Shown here in pieces: positions 15,384 through 24,478 of a stretch of 64,000 nucleotides of DNA; position 1 is the stretch's first letter, and every line of letters begins with the position of its first letter. Location: contig NZ_SCRH01000038.1 of the NCBI RefSeq assembly GCF_004298145.1, positions 248,001 to 312,000 of the forward strand, in the 5' to 3' direction. The position numbers were made by a program, and so were the translations under genes. This DNA comes from Mycobacterium sp. (GTDB lineage Bacteria; Actinomycetota; Actinomycetes; Mycobacteriales; Mycobacteriaceae). The notes under the pieces are model-generated. The model searched no databases. It worked only from the letters and a program-made list of their open reading frames with translations, and was not told the origin of the DNA.

Positions 15384-16925
15384 ATGACCGAGCATTCCGA
15401 CGGCCACGCGATGGCGCTGGAACGCAGCTGTTCCGTGACGGCGGTCGCGCTGAGCGAGCAACGCCGCGAAGGCGTCCGGCTCGTCACCGGTGACCGGCGC
15501 AGCTTCGGGCTGAACGCGGCGCTCACGTTCGTTCATGTCCCCTATCCCGCGCCCGATCCCGCCAAGTCCGATTGGACACGCAGGACCATGACCTGCGGTG
15601 TGGCCCTGCAATGTTCGCCATCAAAGGAACGCGTCACCGAATATCGCCTGAACGAGCTATCCGCTCGCGAACTGCGTGCGCTCACGCTGATCGAGGCCGG
15701 CGTCGCCGTCGGCTGGATAGCCTCGCGGTGGCCCGGCCTGCTACCCGAGATCCAACGGCTGCTCCCCGAGGTCGGCACCGAAGCCGCCGACATGGATGCC
15801 ACGCAGATGCTCAGCCGGGCAATCGCATTGGCGACCACCGGCCGGGAATTGACGGTCCATCCGCTGCTGGGCGCCTTGCCGCTGGCCCACACGGCGCCGC
15901 AGGGGCTGACCGATAAGTTGCGGCGCAGCTTTGGCAGGATGCCGTGGACCACCACGCAGAAGCGCCTCCCCCGGCCGTACTCGGTTCCGGTCGGCGGTGA
16001 TGGCGGCGTCCGCAATCCCAACCTGCCGCCGCCGAGCCGGCCGCAGGACAACGATCTCGACGTCACACCTCAGCATCGGCCCGGGATTCCCTATCCCGAA
16101 TGGAACATGTGGACACAGCGATTCATGCACGATCACGTCGCCGTCATCGAGCACGCCGACACCCGACACACCCGCCGTCCTGTGCCGGTGGCCGTCGACG
16201 TCCGCAAGTGGTTCGAAGAACACACCCACCGGGCGATGACCAACCGTCTCGAAGACGGCTCCGACCTCGACGTCGACCAATACGTCAACCACTACATCGA
16301 CCTGACGACCGGTGCGGCCAAGGAGCCGAGGGTATTCCGCGACCTGTTGCCCAGCAGCCGCGACGTCACCACCGCACTGCTGCTCGACGGCAGCTCGTCG
16401 TTGGGGGTGCACGGCGGTCGCGTGTTCCAGCTCGAATTGGCCTGCGCCGACGCGCTTTCGCGCGCCATGACGCTCGCCCGCGAACGCCACGGTGTGTTCG
16501 TGTTCACCGGCAACACCCGACATCGGGTCGAAGTGCGGTGCCTCAAGGACTTCGAAGACCGCCGGTTCGTGCCGCCGAGCGGGCTGGGCCTGTCCACCCG
16601 CGGCTACACCAGACTCGGTGCGCCACTTCGTCATTTGACCAACCGGCTGCTCACCCAGCCCTCCGAGCGACGCCTGGTGATCGTCATCGGTGACGGGCTG
16701 ATCTCCGACGAAGGCTACGAGGGCCGGTACGCCTGGGCCGATGCCGCACACGCCGTCGAGGAGGCCAACGACGCCGGTGTGTCGATGTATTACGTGGGTG
16801 TGGGACCGACCCGAGTCGATCCCCTTCCCGAGGTATTCGGGCCCCGCCGATCGCAACGAATCCGGCGCATCGAGGAGTTGCCCCGGGTACTGGCCCATGT
16901 CCATCGGGAACTGGTCGCCGCGTGA
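15384..16925 (+). CDS. VWA-domain protein, NorD/CbbO-like
   Basis: A 513-residue soluble protein. The C-terminal third is a von Willebrand factor A domain with a metal-ion-dependent adhesion site, D-G-S-S-S at about 335-339, and a later G-D-G-L-I-S-D segment. The N-terminal two thirds have no clear motif, as in NorD and CbbO. It is followed 22 bp later by a NorQ/CbbQ-like ATPase; this order marks the two-protein chaperone that activates or inserts cofactors into Rubisco, NO reductase and similar enzymes. Here the likely client is the membrane protein encoded on either side. Neither Rubisco nor NorB is in the window. Confidence 0.85.
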   Translation: MTEHSDGHAMALERSCSVTAVALSEQRREGVRLVTGDRRSFGLNAALTFVHVPYPAPDPAKSDWTRRTMTCGVALQCSPSKERVTEYRLNELSARELRALTLIEAGVAVGWIASRWPGLLPEIQRLLPEVGTEAADMDATQMLSRAIALATTGRELTVHPLLGALPLAHTAPQGLTDKLRRSFGRMPWTTTQKRLPRPYSVPVGGDGGVRNPNLPPPSRPQDNDLDVTPQHRPGIPYPEWNMWTQRFMHDHVAVIEHADTRHTRRPVPVAVDVRKWFEEHTHRAMTNRLEDGSDLDVDQYVNHYIDLTTGAAKEPRVFRDLLPSSRDVTTALLLDGSSSLGVHGGRVFQLELACADALSRAMTLARERHGVFVFTGNTRHRVEVRCLKDFEDRRFVPPSGLGLSTRGYTRLGAPLRHLTNRLLTQPSERRLVIVIGDGLISDEGYEGRYAWADAAHAVEEANDAGVSMYYVGVGPTRVDPLPEVFGPRRSQRIRRIEELPRVLAHVHRELVAA

Positions 16926-16947
16926 ACGCCGACCATCTGAGGAAGAG

Positions 16948-17748
16948 ATGACCACCGACACATATTTCGCCAACGCCAACGAAGTTCAGCTGTTCGAGCA
17001 GGCCTTCCGGCGACGCATACCGGTGATGCTCACCGGACCGACCGGGTGCGGCAAGACCCGGTTCGTCGAACACATGGGCTCACTGCTGCAACGACCCGTC
17101 GTCACGATCAGCTGCCACGACGACCTCACCAGCTCCGACCTCGTCGGCCGCTTCATGGTCACCGGCGGCGACGTCGTCTGGACCGATGGCCCGCTGACCC
17201 GGGCGGTCAAGGCCGGCGCGATCTGCTATCTCGACGAAGTCGTCGAAGCTCGCCATGACTCGTTGGCGATCCTGCATTCGCTCACCGATCACCGCCGTTC
17301 GTTGTACCTCGACCGCGCCGGCGAGGTGGTGCGCGCGCCCGAGGAGTTCATGCTGGTGTGCTCGTACAATCCGGCCTATCGCAGCTCACTCAAGGAGCTC
17401 AAACCGTCGTTCCGCCAGCGGTTCGTCACGCTGACGATGCAGTACCTGCCGCCGGACCGCGAGGCCGACGTGATCGTCGCCGAATCCGGAATCCCCTTGG
17501 CCGCCGCCCGGCGGCTCGTCGGCTGCGCGGTGGCGATCCGCACCGCCGACGACGCCTTCCACTTCGAACCGCCGTCGACCAGGGTGCTGGTCACCACCGC
17601 TCAATTGATCGCCGCCGGCGCAACCGAATTGGAAGCGGCCGACGCTTGCATACTCGCGCCGCTGAGCACAGACGGCGCCGTCACCGATGGTCTGCGTGAA
17701 GTCGCGGCGGCCAGCCTGGCCACCTCGAACACCTCGAGCACTTCTTAG
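16948..17748 (+). CDS. MoxR-type AAA+ ATPase, NorQ/CbbQ-like
   Basis: This 266-residue AAA+ ATPase has Walker A GPTGCGKT at about 30-37 and Walker B C-Y-L-D-E at about 93-97. Further sensor and arginine-finger segments include C-S-Y-N-P-A-Y and S-F-R-Q-R-F. This is the MoxR/CbbQ/NorQ group, which works as a hexamer with a VWA partner to remodel a client protein. GAGGAAG precedes the ATG at 16948. An upstream frame open from 16741 runs inside the VWA gene and is rejected. It is directly downstream of the VWA gene and 15 bp before the 42-residue membrane peptide. Confidence 0.92.
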   Translation: MTTDTYFANANEVQLFEQAFRRRIPVMLTGPTGCGKTRFVEHMGSLLQRPVVTISCHDDLTSSDLVGRFMVTGGDVVWTDGPLTRAVKAGAICYLDEVVEARHDSLAILHSLTDHRRSLYLDRAGEVVRAPEEFMLVCSYNPAYRSSLKELKPSFRQRFVTLTMQYLPPDREADVIVAESGIPLAAARRLVGCAVAIRTADDAFHFEPPSTRVLVTTAQLIAAGATELEAADACILAPLSTDGAVTDGLREVAAASLATSNTSSTS

Positions 17749-17763
17749 AAAGGAGCAACCGGC

Positions 17764-17892
17764 ATGGACCGACAGGAGGAGAAGCGCAAAAGGGCGCTCA
17801 TCGTCTTCCAAATTTTCATCTACGGCTACCTGCTGGTGATGTTCGGAATCCAGCTCTACATGTCGTTTGCGCGGGGGTGGTGGGACCTGTGA
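17764..17892 (+). CDS. 42-residue single-pass membrane peptide
   Basis: AAAGGAG stands before the ATG at 17764. The peptide has a charged N-terminus (M-D-R-Q-E-E-K-R-K-R) and one hydrophobic helix (about 11-35). Its stop overlaps the GTG start of paralog 2 in a GTGA, indicating translational coupling. It mirrors the 34-residue peptide that follows paralog 1, although the sequences are not clearly alike. I infer a small subunit or assembly factor of the membrane complex. Confidence 0.65.
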   Translation: MDRQEEKRKRALIVFQIFIYGYLLVMFGIQLYMSFARGWWDL

Positions 17893-18614
17893 ATGTGCCG
17901 TTGCTGAAACGGAATTCGGGAGCTGCACCGGACCGACCCAACGGCTCGCCCAGCCTCGACGACCACCACGACGCATCACGCCGGGCTCAGCGCCACGCCG
18001 ACAAGTGGATGATCGTCGGCGCCGCCCTGATGGGCATGTGGGCGCCGGGCCTCATCGGATTTCCCATTTTCATGCGCGGGGTATGGCTGCAGCGCCAAGC
18101 CCTGCGCGCCGGCCTGTCGGTTCGGCCCATGATCGTGACGCTGATCGGCTATCTGGTCCTGATCGACGGAATGCTCAACAGCCTGGGTTGGGCGCTGGAT
18201 TTGGTCGCCAACCACACGTTGATCAACAGAGTGCTGATGGTCGGGTGGGGCAACATGTTCGACGCCGGCTATTTCTGGCATTACAACGAGCTGTGGGTCG
18301 GCGGCGCGGCGGGCCCGGGCGAGAAAGCCTATGTGGCAGGCCTGATCCTCACCGTCTTCTCGATGCGGGTGGCCGCGGCCATCGGGTTTTTACAGATGAA
18401 GCGCTGGGGTCATCAGTGGATGGTCGTCACCTGCTGGATGGGCGTGGTGATCTGGTCCGCCTACGTGTTCAACATGACGATGTTCGCCGACGTGCGCTAC
18501 GCCGGCGTCGTGTTCCCGGTCATCGGCTGGTGGCTCTACGACATCTTCTACATCACCCCGTTCCTCGCCATCCCGTACTTGCACACCGTCAATCGCGAAA
18601 TCTTCTCCGACTAA
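17889..18614 (+). CDS. Polytopic membrane protein, paralog 2 (unknown family)
   Basis: This 241-residue protein is a close paralog of the one at 14457. From about residue 77 on the two are nearly identical, while the N-terminal 75 residues differ strongly. The conserved histidines, the [13 protein letters not shown] segment and the C-terminal Y-L-H-T-V-N-R-E are all kept. I chose the GTG at 17889, which overlaps the stop of the 42-residue peptide. Its first codons (M-N-V-P) match M-N-L-P of paralog 1, whereas the GTG at 17877 would not. Five to six membrane segments are predicted by eye. The function is unknown; a two-subunit membrane enzyme with paralog 1 is my inference. Confidence 0.75.
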   Translation: MNVPLLKRNSGAAPDRPNGSPSLDDHHDASRRAQRHADKWMIVGAALMGMWAPGLIGFPIFMRGVWLQRQALRAGLSVRPMIVTLIGYLVLIDGMLNSLGWALDLVANHTLINRVLMVGWGNMFDAGYFWHYNELWVGGAAGPGEKAYVAGLILTVFSMRVAAAIGFLQMKRWGHQWMVVTCWMGVVIWSAYVFNMTMFADVRYAGVVFPVIGWWLYDIFYITPFLAIPYLHTVNREIFSD

Positions 18615-18627
18615 AAGGAACAGCGCC

Positions 18628-19056
18628 ATGACCGCACCAACCACCGAAGACAAAGACGCGCCCACCGATCTCGAGCCGGGGACCACGCCGTACTACGCGC
18701 GAATGCATAAATGGATCAAGCGCGCCGTGTTGGTGTGCCTGGTGGCTCTGGTGGTCGAGGGCGCCTTCACGCTGCCGTTCATGGCGGTGTACTACGGGTA
18801 TCCGACGCTGAGCCTCACCGAGATCTGTAGTGAGCTGCTGAAGATCAGATACTCCAACGACACTTTGGAGTGCAAGTACCCCTACCCGCCGTTCGGGCCG
18901 CCGGAGGGCGCCGAAGGCAAGGCCACCGCACAGGACGTCTGGGGCATCCAGCCGATACCGAAGTACCACCGGCTGGGATTCCGCGAGCTCGTCAGGATCC
19001 ACGACGAAAGGCTGGCTCGGCAAGCTTCGCCACAGCAGGCGGTGCCGCACCCATGA
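18628..19056 (+). CDS. Single-pass membrane protein of unknown family
   Basis: This 142-residue protein has a charged N-terminus (about 1-30), one hydrophobic segment (about 31-55) and a hydrophilic C-terminal domain of about 85 residues. That domain has two cysteines (E-I-C-S-E and L-E-C-K-Y) and a Pro/Gly/Tyr-rich stretch. By the positive-inside rule the C-terminal domain would be outside the cytoplasm. AAAGGAA precedes the ATG at 18628, 13 bp after paralog 2. I do not recognise the family. Its fixed place in the operon suggests an extracytoplasmic subunit of the same membrane complex. Confidence 0.7.
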   Translation: MTAPTTEDKDAPTDLEPGTTPYYARMHKWIKRAVLVCLVALVVEGAFTLPFMAVYYGYPTLSLTEICSELLKIRYSNDTLECKYPYPPFGPPEGAEGKATAQDVWGIQPIPKYHRLGFRELVRIHDERLARQASPQQAVPHP

Positions 19057-19069
19057 CGGGGCCGGCCCG

Positions 19070-20119
19070 TTGACCTATCGGGTCGTCCAGTGGACGACCG
19101 GTAACGTCGGCAAGAGTTCGGTCAAGGCGATCGCCGCAAACCCGACGCTCGAGCTCGTCGGATGCTATGCCTGGTCGCCGGAGAAGGCCGGGTGCGACGT
19201 CGGCGAGCTGTGCGGGATCGAATCCCTGGAGGTGAAGGCCACCAACGATATTGAGGGGCTGCTCGCACTCAAGCCGGACTGTATTGTCTACAACCCGATG
19301 TTCGCCGACGTCGACGAGCTGGTCCACATCCTCGGCGCGGGCATCAACGTCGTGGGCACGGCCGGGTTCATCACCGGTCACTTCCTGGGTGCGGGACGGG
19401 AGCGCATCGCGCGGGCGTGCGACATGGGTGGATCGAGCATCTTCGGCAGCGGCATCAACCCCGGTTTCATCCAGCTCTTCGCCATCGTGTCGGCGGGCCT
19501 CTCGGAGCGGGTGGACAAGGTGTCGGTACTGGAGTCCTTTGATACCACGATCTATAACTCGCCGGCGACCGAAATCCCCATGGGATTCGGCTATCCCGTC
19601 GACCATCCGGACCTACCGGCTGTCACCGAGAAAGGATCCGGCATCTTCGGCGACGGCGTGTTGCTGCTCGCCGACGCCCTCGGCGTCGAGCTCGACGAGG
19701 TCCGTTGTGAAGCGGAGTACGCCCAGACCACCGAGGATCTGCACCTGCCCGGGGACTGGATCATCGCGAAGGGCTGCGTCGCGGGAATCCACGTTCGCTG
19801 GAAAGGGATTGTGGCCGGCCGAGAGATCATCGAGATCGGCGGGCAATGGCGCAAGGGACAAGCGCTGGAACCGGATTGGCCGCTGGACATGGGCTACACC
19901 GTCGAGGTGCGGGGCCGGCCGACGATCAAGACCACGCTGAGCTTCCTGCCGCCGCCGGACTTCGAGGGCACGACCTTGGACGACTACATCATGTTGGGCC
20001 TCACCATCACCGCCGTGCCGGCGATCACCGCGATACCGGCCGTGGTCGCCGCGCCCCCCGGCATCGTCACCTACACCGACCTGCCGCTGCTACTTCCGCG
20101 CGGAGTCCTGACAACATGA
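19070..20119 (+). CDS. DapB-like NAD(P)-dependent dehydrogenase (copy C)
   Basis: This 349-residue member of the same family as copies A and B has the Rossmann segment Q-W-T-T-G-N-V-G-K-S-S, L-V-G-C-Y-A-W-S-P-E-K-A-G-C-D-V-G-E-L-C-G, and S-G-I-N-P-G-F-I-Q. The start is TTG at 19070, 13 bp after the previous stop; an ATG at 19053 is out of frame. Its stop overlaps the next gene in an ATGA. It probably works on the product of the membrane system or the P450 in the same operon. The substrate is unknown. Confidence 0.8.
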   Translation: MTYRVVQWTTGNVGKSSVKAIAANPTLELVGCYAWSPEKAGCDVGELCGIESLEVKATNDIEGLLALKPDCIVYNPMFADVDELVHILGAGINVVGTAGFITGHFLGAGRERIARACDMGGSSIFGSGINPGFIQLFAIVSAGLSERVDKVSVLESFDTTIYNSPATEIPMGFGYPVDHPDLPAVTEKGSGIFGDGVLLLADALGVELDEVRCEAEYAQTTEDLHLPGDWIIAKGCVAGIHVRWKGIVAGREIIEIGGQWRKGQALEPDWPLDMGYTVEVRGRPTIKTTLSFLPPPDFEGTTLDDYIMLGLTITAVPAITAIPAVVAAPPGIVTYTDLPLLLPRGVLTT

Positions 20120-20538
20120 CGACACCACACGAACCCTCGCTCCATCACGTCGTGTTCGCCGTGGCACCGCACCGACATGCGGCCGTAGCACAAATGTTCA
20201 GCGATCTGGGCTTCGTCTTCGAGCCGCTGCAGCTGGCCGAGCTCGGCCTGGACATCCACCTCGACTGGAATCGGGGCATCGAGCTGATCAGCCCGATCCC
20301 GGGGTCGACCGGGGAGGTCGCCGTTTCGGTGACCGAGTTCCTCGAACGCCACGGCGACGGCGTGTTCACCGTGGTCATCGGAGTCCCGGAAGCCTCCGGG
20401 GCCGACGCCGTCGCCGAGCGCTACGGTGCGACAACGCGTTTCCGGCAGCGCATGGAGGGCGAGGGCACCTATCTCGACGAAAACGACGTGTCGATCCTGG
20501 GACTGCCACTGACATTCCTGGCGACCAACATTCCGTGA
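20116..20538 (+). CDS. VOC (glyoxalase/dioxygenase fold) protein
   Basis: This 140-residue protein has two beta-alpha-beta-beta-beta type halves. An early H-H-V-V-F-A-V segment and a later central H-L-D-W-x-R-G-I-E-L-I-S-P segment fit the vicinal-oxygen-chelate fold. Members include glyoxalases, epimerases and ring-cleavage enzymes; the exact activity cannot be read from sequence. The start ATG overlaps the preceding stop (ATGA), and the stop overlaps the region just before the P450 gene, so it is a tightly coupled member of the operon. Confidence 0.7.
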   Translation: MTTPHEPSLHHVVFAVAPHRHAAVAQMFSDLGFVFEPLQLAELGLDIHLDWNRGIELISPIPGSTGEVAVSVTEFLERHGDGVFTVVIGVPEASGADAVAERYGATTRFRQRMEGEGTYLDENDVSILGLPLTFLATNIP

Positions 20539-20549
20539 TTGGAGACGAC

Positions 20550-21833
20550 ATGGCCCAACCTCGTGACTCGCGGGGAATTCCCGAGCTCGATCTGGCCGAC
20601 CTGCCGATGGCGCCCAGCGTCTTCGACGCGGGACTCCCGACGCTGGACTACGACCTCACCGAGACGGTGCACGAGGTCGCCCCGCGCATCCACGAGGCGC
20701 GCAAGCGGTCGCCGATCGCCCTCGGGCCGTTGGGACCGGAGGTGCTCGGCTACCAGCTCGCCCGCGCGATACTTCGCGATCCCCGGTTCGTGTTTCCGCC
20801 CGGCATGCACATGACCGCTCGCGGGATAACCTCCGGCCCGCTCTATGACAGGGTGCTCGGCACCATCCTGGGCATGGAGGGCGAGGAGCATCGCCGGCTG
20901 CGCGGCCTCGTGTCCAAGGCCTTCACGCCGCGGGCGTCCGCGCGCATGGAAGGCACCATCGACACGGTGATCAACGAGTTGGTCGATCGCGTCGCCGACG
21001 CCGGCCGGTGTGATTTCGTCACCGACATCGCCCGGCCCTACCCGATCCCGATCATCTGCGCGCTGTTGGGCGCACCTCCCCAGGACTGGGAGCGTTTTTC
21101 ACTGTGGGCGGAGGACATCTTCAAGATCGTGCGGTTGGACTCCAACCTGCTCGACGAACAGGACGTCGTCATGCGGGCCTGGGACGAGTTCGACGCCTAC
21201 ATCGACGACATGATCGCCGAGCGGCGTAGTCGGCTGACCGACGACCTGATCTCCGAACTGATTCGGGCCCAGGATGACGGTGACCGACTCAGCAACGCGG
21301 AGATGCGCATACTGGCGTTCAGCATCCTGAGCGCCGGCACCGACACCACACGCAATCAGCTGGCCGCGTCCATGCATGCGCTGTGCGATCATCCCGACCA
21401 GCTCGCGATGCTCCGCGACAATCCCGGCCTCGCGATGCAAGCCGTCGAGGAATGCATGCGGCATTCGCCGGCGGTATGCACCACGCTCCGCACGGTCCTC
21501 GACGACGTCACCTTCGCCGATCACACCTTTCCGGCCGGGACCTTCATCTCGGTGAATACCTATGCGGCGAACTGTGATCCGGAGGTCTATTCCCACCCGG
21601 ACCGCTTCGACATCTCCCGCGTCGACCCGCCGCCCATCTTGACCTTCGGTGGCGGCGCCCACTATTGCCTTGGCGCCAATCTGGCCCGAACCGAACTTGC
21701 CGGAGCCCTCAAAGTCCTTGCCCGGCGCATGACCAACCCGCACCGGGTCACCGAATCACGCTGGAAACCGATGCTGGGGCTGAGCGGACCGCTCGATCTG
21801 CTGATCGAATTCGACGCTGCGGCCGGCTCTTAG
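20550..21833 (+). CDS. Cytochrome P450, last gene of the membrane-protein operon
   Basis: A 427-residue P450 with AGTDTT in the I-helix (about 262-267), E-C-M-R in the K-helix (301-304) and heme loop FGGGAHYCLG with the cysteine at about 373. I chose the ATG at 20550 because GGAGA lies just upstream; a GTG at 20535 that overlaps the VOC stop is possible. It is different from the P450 at 6801. It ends the plus-strand operon and overlaps the convergent epimerase gene by 4 bp. It likely hydroxylates an intermediate handled by the DapB-like dehydrogenase and the VOC protein. Confidence 0.92.
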   Translation: MAQPRDSRGIPELDLADLPMAPSVFDAGLPTLDYDLTETVHEVAPRIHEARKRSPIALGPLGPEVLGYQLARAILRDPRFVFPPGMHMTARGITSGPLYDRVLGTILGMEGEEHRRLRGLVSKAFTPRASARMEGTIDTVINELVDRVADAGRCDFVTDIARPYPIPIICALLGAPPQDWERFSLWAEDIFKIVRLDSNLLDEQDVVMRAWDEFDAYIDDMIAERRSRLTDDLISELIRAQDDGDRLSNAEMRILAFSILSAGTDTTRNQLAASMHALCDHPDQLAMLRDNPGLAMQAVEECMRHSPAVCTTLRTVLDDVTFADHTFPAGTFISVNTYAANCDPEVYSHPDRFDISRVDPPPILTFGGGAHYCLGANLARTELAGALKVLARRMTNPHRVTESRWKPMLGLSGPLDLLIEFDAAAGS

Positions 21834-24463
21834 ACGTCGCGACCGCCGCCCGGCGACGAGGCACCGTCGTGTGGGGCCAGTTCCAGCACGTGGATCTCGC
21901 CCGTCGCCCCGTCGACCTCGACGAGAGCCCCCGACGGCAATGACTTGGTGGCCCCCTGAACGTCCACCACGCAAGGGAATCCGAATTCGCGGGCCACCAC
22001 CGCGGCGTGTGACATCGGGCCGCCGAGTTCGGTCACGACGGCGGCGGCATAGCAGAACGCCGCCGTGTACCCGACGTCGGTGACCTCCGCGACGAGAATC
22101 TCACCGGGTTGGAGGTCGTCGATGGTTTCCGGCCGCACGACCCGCACCCGGCCGCGCACCCGTCCCCCGCACACGCCGACACCCCGCAGCGTGCCCCCGC
22201 TGCTGAGCGTCGGCGACGAGGTCGCGCTCGGCCGCCAGCTTCCGCTGAACACCGTCGGTGGGACGACCGTGGCCAGGCGGCGTTGCTCGGCCCGGCGGCG
22301 GGCCACCACACCGCCGACGTCTGCGGGTAGCGCGTCGAGTTCGTCGACGAGCAGATAGAAGACATCTTCGGGGGCTCCGAAGATCCCGGCTTCGACCGCC
22401 CTACGCCCGTATTCGCGCAGCAGCGTGCGCAGCACCCAGTTCGCCCGCACCACCTTGTCGCGGCGGACTTCGCGGTCTCGCAGTTGCTGCGTGGCCAGAG
22501 CCGCAACGGGCTTGGCCCGCAAAGGAATCCGAGGGTGCCGCGGCTCCGGTGCCGTCGGCGCGCTCATCGCCCTGGTCACCATCCGGACCAACAACTCGGG
22601 GTCGTCCGCATAACTGGTCGACAGCATCTCGAGCTCGGCCGGACCTCGGTGTCCGATGAGCGCCAGCTCGGCCAGCAGCGCGGCATGGAATTCCGGTGCC
22701 TCCACGGCCAGCTTGTCCAGCCGGTCCCCCGGTTCAGCAAGCAACGCTGTGACTTTGGGATCGCGCTGCGCGGCGGCCACCAATCTCTGCATTGCCTCCA
22801 CCGAACGCGCGCTGACCAATTCCGGCCCGCCGGGCGCGGTGATGTCTCGCCCGCACAAACCGCGCAGCAGCACATTGAACGCCGCGCACAACAGGAATGA
22901 GCCCGCCGCCAGCACCCAGCCGTGCACCACCTGGTCGCGCGCCAACGAGATCAGGCTCAGCAGCCGGCGATCGTCGAGCCGAGTGAGATCGCCGTCGGCC
23001 AGACGTTCCAGGCGATCGACGTCGGCAACGAAATCGCGGGTGTCCAACGGCGCGCCGGCGGACAGGCCGAGCAGGTTGATGCCGAACACCCCGATGTTGC
23101 GAACGGTCCGGAGTCGCTTGCGGATGCGGCTGGTTTCGGAGTGCGGGCGCTCCTCGCCGAAGATCGGCAGGGCCGCCATGCTCGGGCCGAAGAACCCGCT
23201 GTTGCTCACGACCGTCGACGGCTTGACGAAAGGCACCGTTTCGGCCATGAAATGGGCGGTCGTGATGGCGCCGTAGAGCCGGTGGGCGAACACCGCCACC
23301 ATGCGCATGGCGATCTCGCGCTGGATCATGCCCCCGGGCCGCAACCGCTCGGCGACGCACACGGCGCTGGCGCGTAGCCCGCGCACCGTCGCCGATGCCG
23401 ACGCCGGCGAGAACGGGCCGGGTAGCGCCTCGGACAGGTTCGTGGCCAAAAACGTGGGGAACCGAGGGTCGATCGGCGTGTCGAACTCCCCGTTATCCCC
23501 TGGCGCGCCGGCCCAATCGGGCTTCACCCCGTCGTCGCTGGGCGTGTCGACCGAGGGGAGGTCCTGGATGTTGGCGAGCCGCCAGGGCAGCGCTAGCACC
23601 CGCTTCCCCACTGTGACCCGCCCGCGCACCGCCAGCGCGAAATCCTCGACGCATTCGGTGGATTCCCAGGCCGGCCGAAATCCCCACCCTTCGCGCAGCC
23701 GCGAGATGTCCATGAGTGGAGCATCCTGTACCAGGCGCAGCTTCGCCGATTCAAAGCCCAGCGACGCAACCGGGCGGTGGAGGGCTGCAGCGATCTGGCG
23801 GAAGGTCAGTTCGCCGGGGGCGGCGAGATTCACTGGGCCGCTGCCGATTCCATCCTCCACGATCGCGCGGTTGAACAGCCTCAGCGCGTCATCGAGGTGG
23901 ACAACCTGCATGGGGCGACCGCCCGTCCGGTCGGACAGCACCGGCAATGCGAGCAGGCGGCGCACCCAGTTGTCGACGCTTCGGCCGAGGATCAGCGCGC
24001 TGCGGATCGCGACCCATTCCGTTGCCGATTCCGCAAGCATCTGTTCGACGCGGGCCTTGAAGTGGCCGTCGGCGGCGAACGGGGTCATAGCGTCGCGTTC
24101 GGTCTTCGGCGTGCCTCCCCCGCCGTAGACGTGCGCCGAGGAGGCGAAAACGATCCGCCTGGCACCGGTCTCGGCCATCGCGTCGAGCACGTTGCGGGTG
24201 CCGGCGATGTTGACCTCGTGGCCGATCCGCTCGTCCCGGTCGCGACTTCTCGCCCAGGCGCAGTGCGCGACGACGTCCGCGCCGACGAGGGCGCGCTTGA
24301 CGGCGGCGGTGTCCCGGATGTCGCCGCCGACGAACTCCGCTGCACTCGGCCAGCTTTCGGGACGGTGGCGGGCGAGCCCGGTGACATCGTGGCCCTCGCT
24401 GAGCAGCCGGGCGGCGAGGCCGCGGCCGAGCACGCCGCTGGCCCCGGTGACCGCGATCCTCAC
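21830..24463 (-). CDS. NAD-dependent epimerase domain + PEP-utiliser mobile domain protein (Rv2047c-like)
   Basis: An 877-residue two-part protein. Residues 1 to about 270 are an extended-SDR epimerase domain (TGASGVLG at 7-14, D-I-R-D, A-S-S-A-H-V-Y). The middle is helical without a motif I recognise. The last 90 residues form the swivelling phosphohistidine domain of PEP-utilising enzymes, with G-G-P-M-S-H-A-A-V-V-A-R-E carrying the histidine. No ATP-grasp domain is visible, so a complete PEP synthase reaction is unlikely. Length, fusion and position next to pks12 match M. tuberculosis Rv2047c. The start is GTG at 24463. The role is unknown; a regulatory or carrier use of the swivel domain is possible. 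Confidence 0.85.
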   Translation of the reverse strand: MRIAVTGASGVLGRGLAARLLSEGHDVTGLARHRPESWPSAAEFVGGDIRDTAAVKRALVGADVVAHCAWARSRDRDERIGHEVNIAGTRNVLDAMAETGARRIVFASSAHVYGGGGTPKTERDAMTPFAADGHFKARVEQMLAESATEWVAIRSALILGRSVDNWVRRLLALPVLSDRTGGRPMQVVHLDDALRLFNRAIVEDGIGSGPVNLAAPGELTFRQIAAALHRPVASLGFESAKLRLVQDAPLMDISRLREGWGFRPAWESTECVEDFALAVRGRVTVGKRVLALPWRLANIQDLPSVDTPSDDGVKPDWAGAPGDNGEFDTPIDPRFPTFLATNLSEALPGPFSPASASATVRGLRASAVCVAERLRPGGMIQREIAMRMVAVFAHRLYGAITTAHFMAETVPFVKPSTVVSNSGFFGPSMAALPIFGEERPHSETSRIRKRLRTVRNIGVFGINLLGLSAGAPLDTRDFVADVDRLERLADGDLTRLDDRRLLSLISLARDQVVHGWVLAAGSFLLCAAFNVLLRGLCGRDITAPGGPELVSARSVEAMQRLVAAAQRDPKVTALLAEPGDRLDKLAVEAPEFHAALLAELALIGHRGPAELEMLSTSYADDPELLVRMVTRAMSAPTAPEPRHPRIPLRAKPVAALATQQLRDREVRRDKVVRANWVLRTLLREYGRRAVEAGIFGAPEDVFYLLVDELDALPADVGGVVARRRAEQRRLATVVPPTVFSGSWRPSATSSPTLSSGGTLRGVGVCGGRVRGRVRVVRPETIDDLQPGEILVAEVTDVGYTAAFCYAAAVVTELGGPMSHAAVVAREFGFPCVVDVQGATKSLPSGALVEVDGATGEIHVLELAPHDGASSPGGGRDV

Positions 24464-24478
24464 TGCATGGCCTCACTC

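Noticed and set aside
16741..16947. Earlier start for the MoxR-type ATPase
   Set aside because: This part lies in another frame of the VWA gene. The ATG at 16948 has a good ribosome site and begins the conserved sequence.
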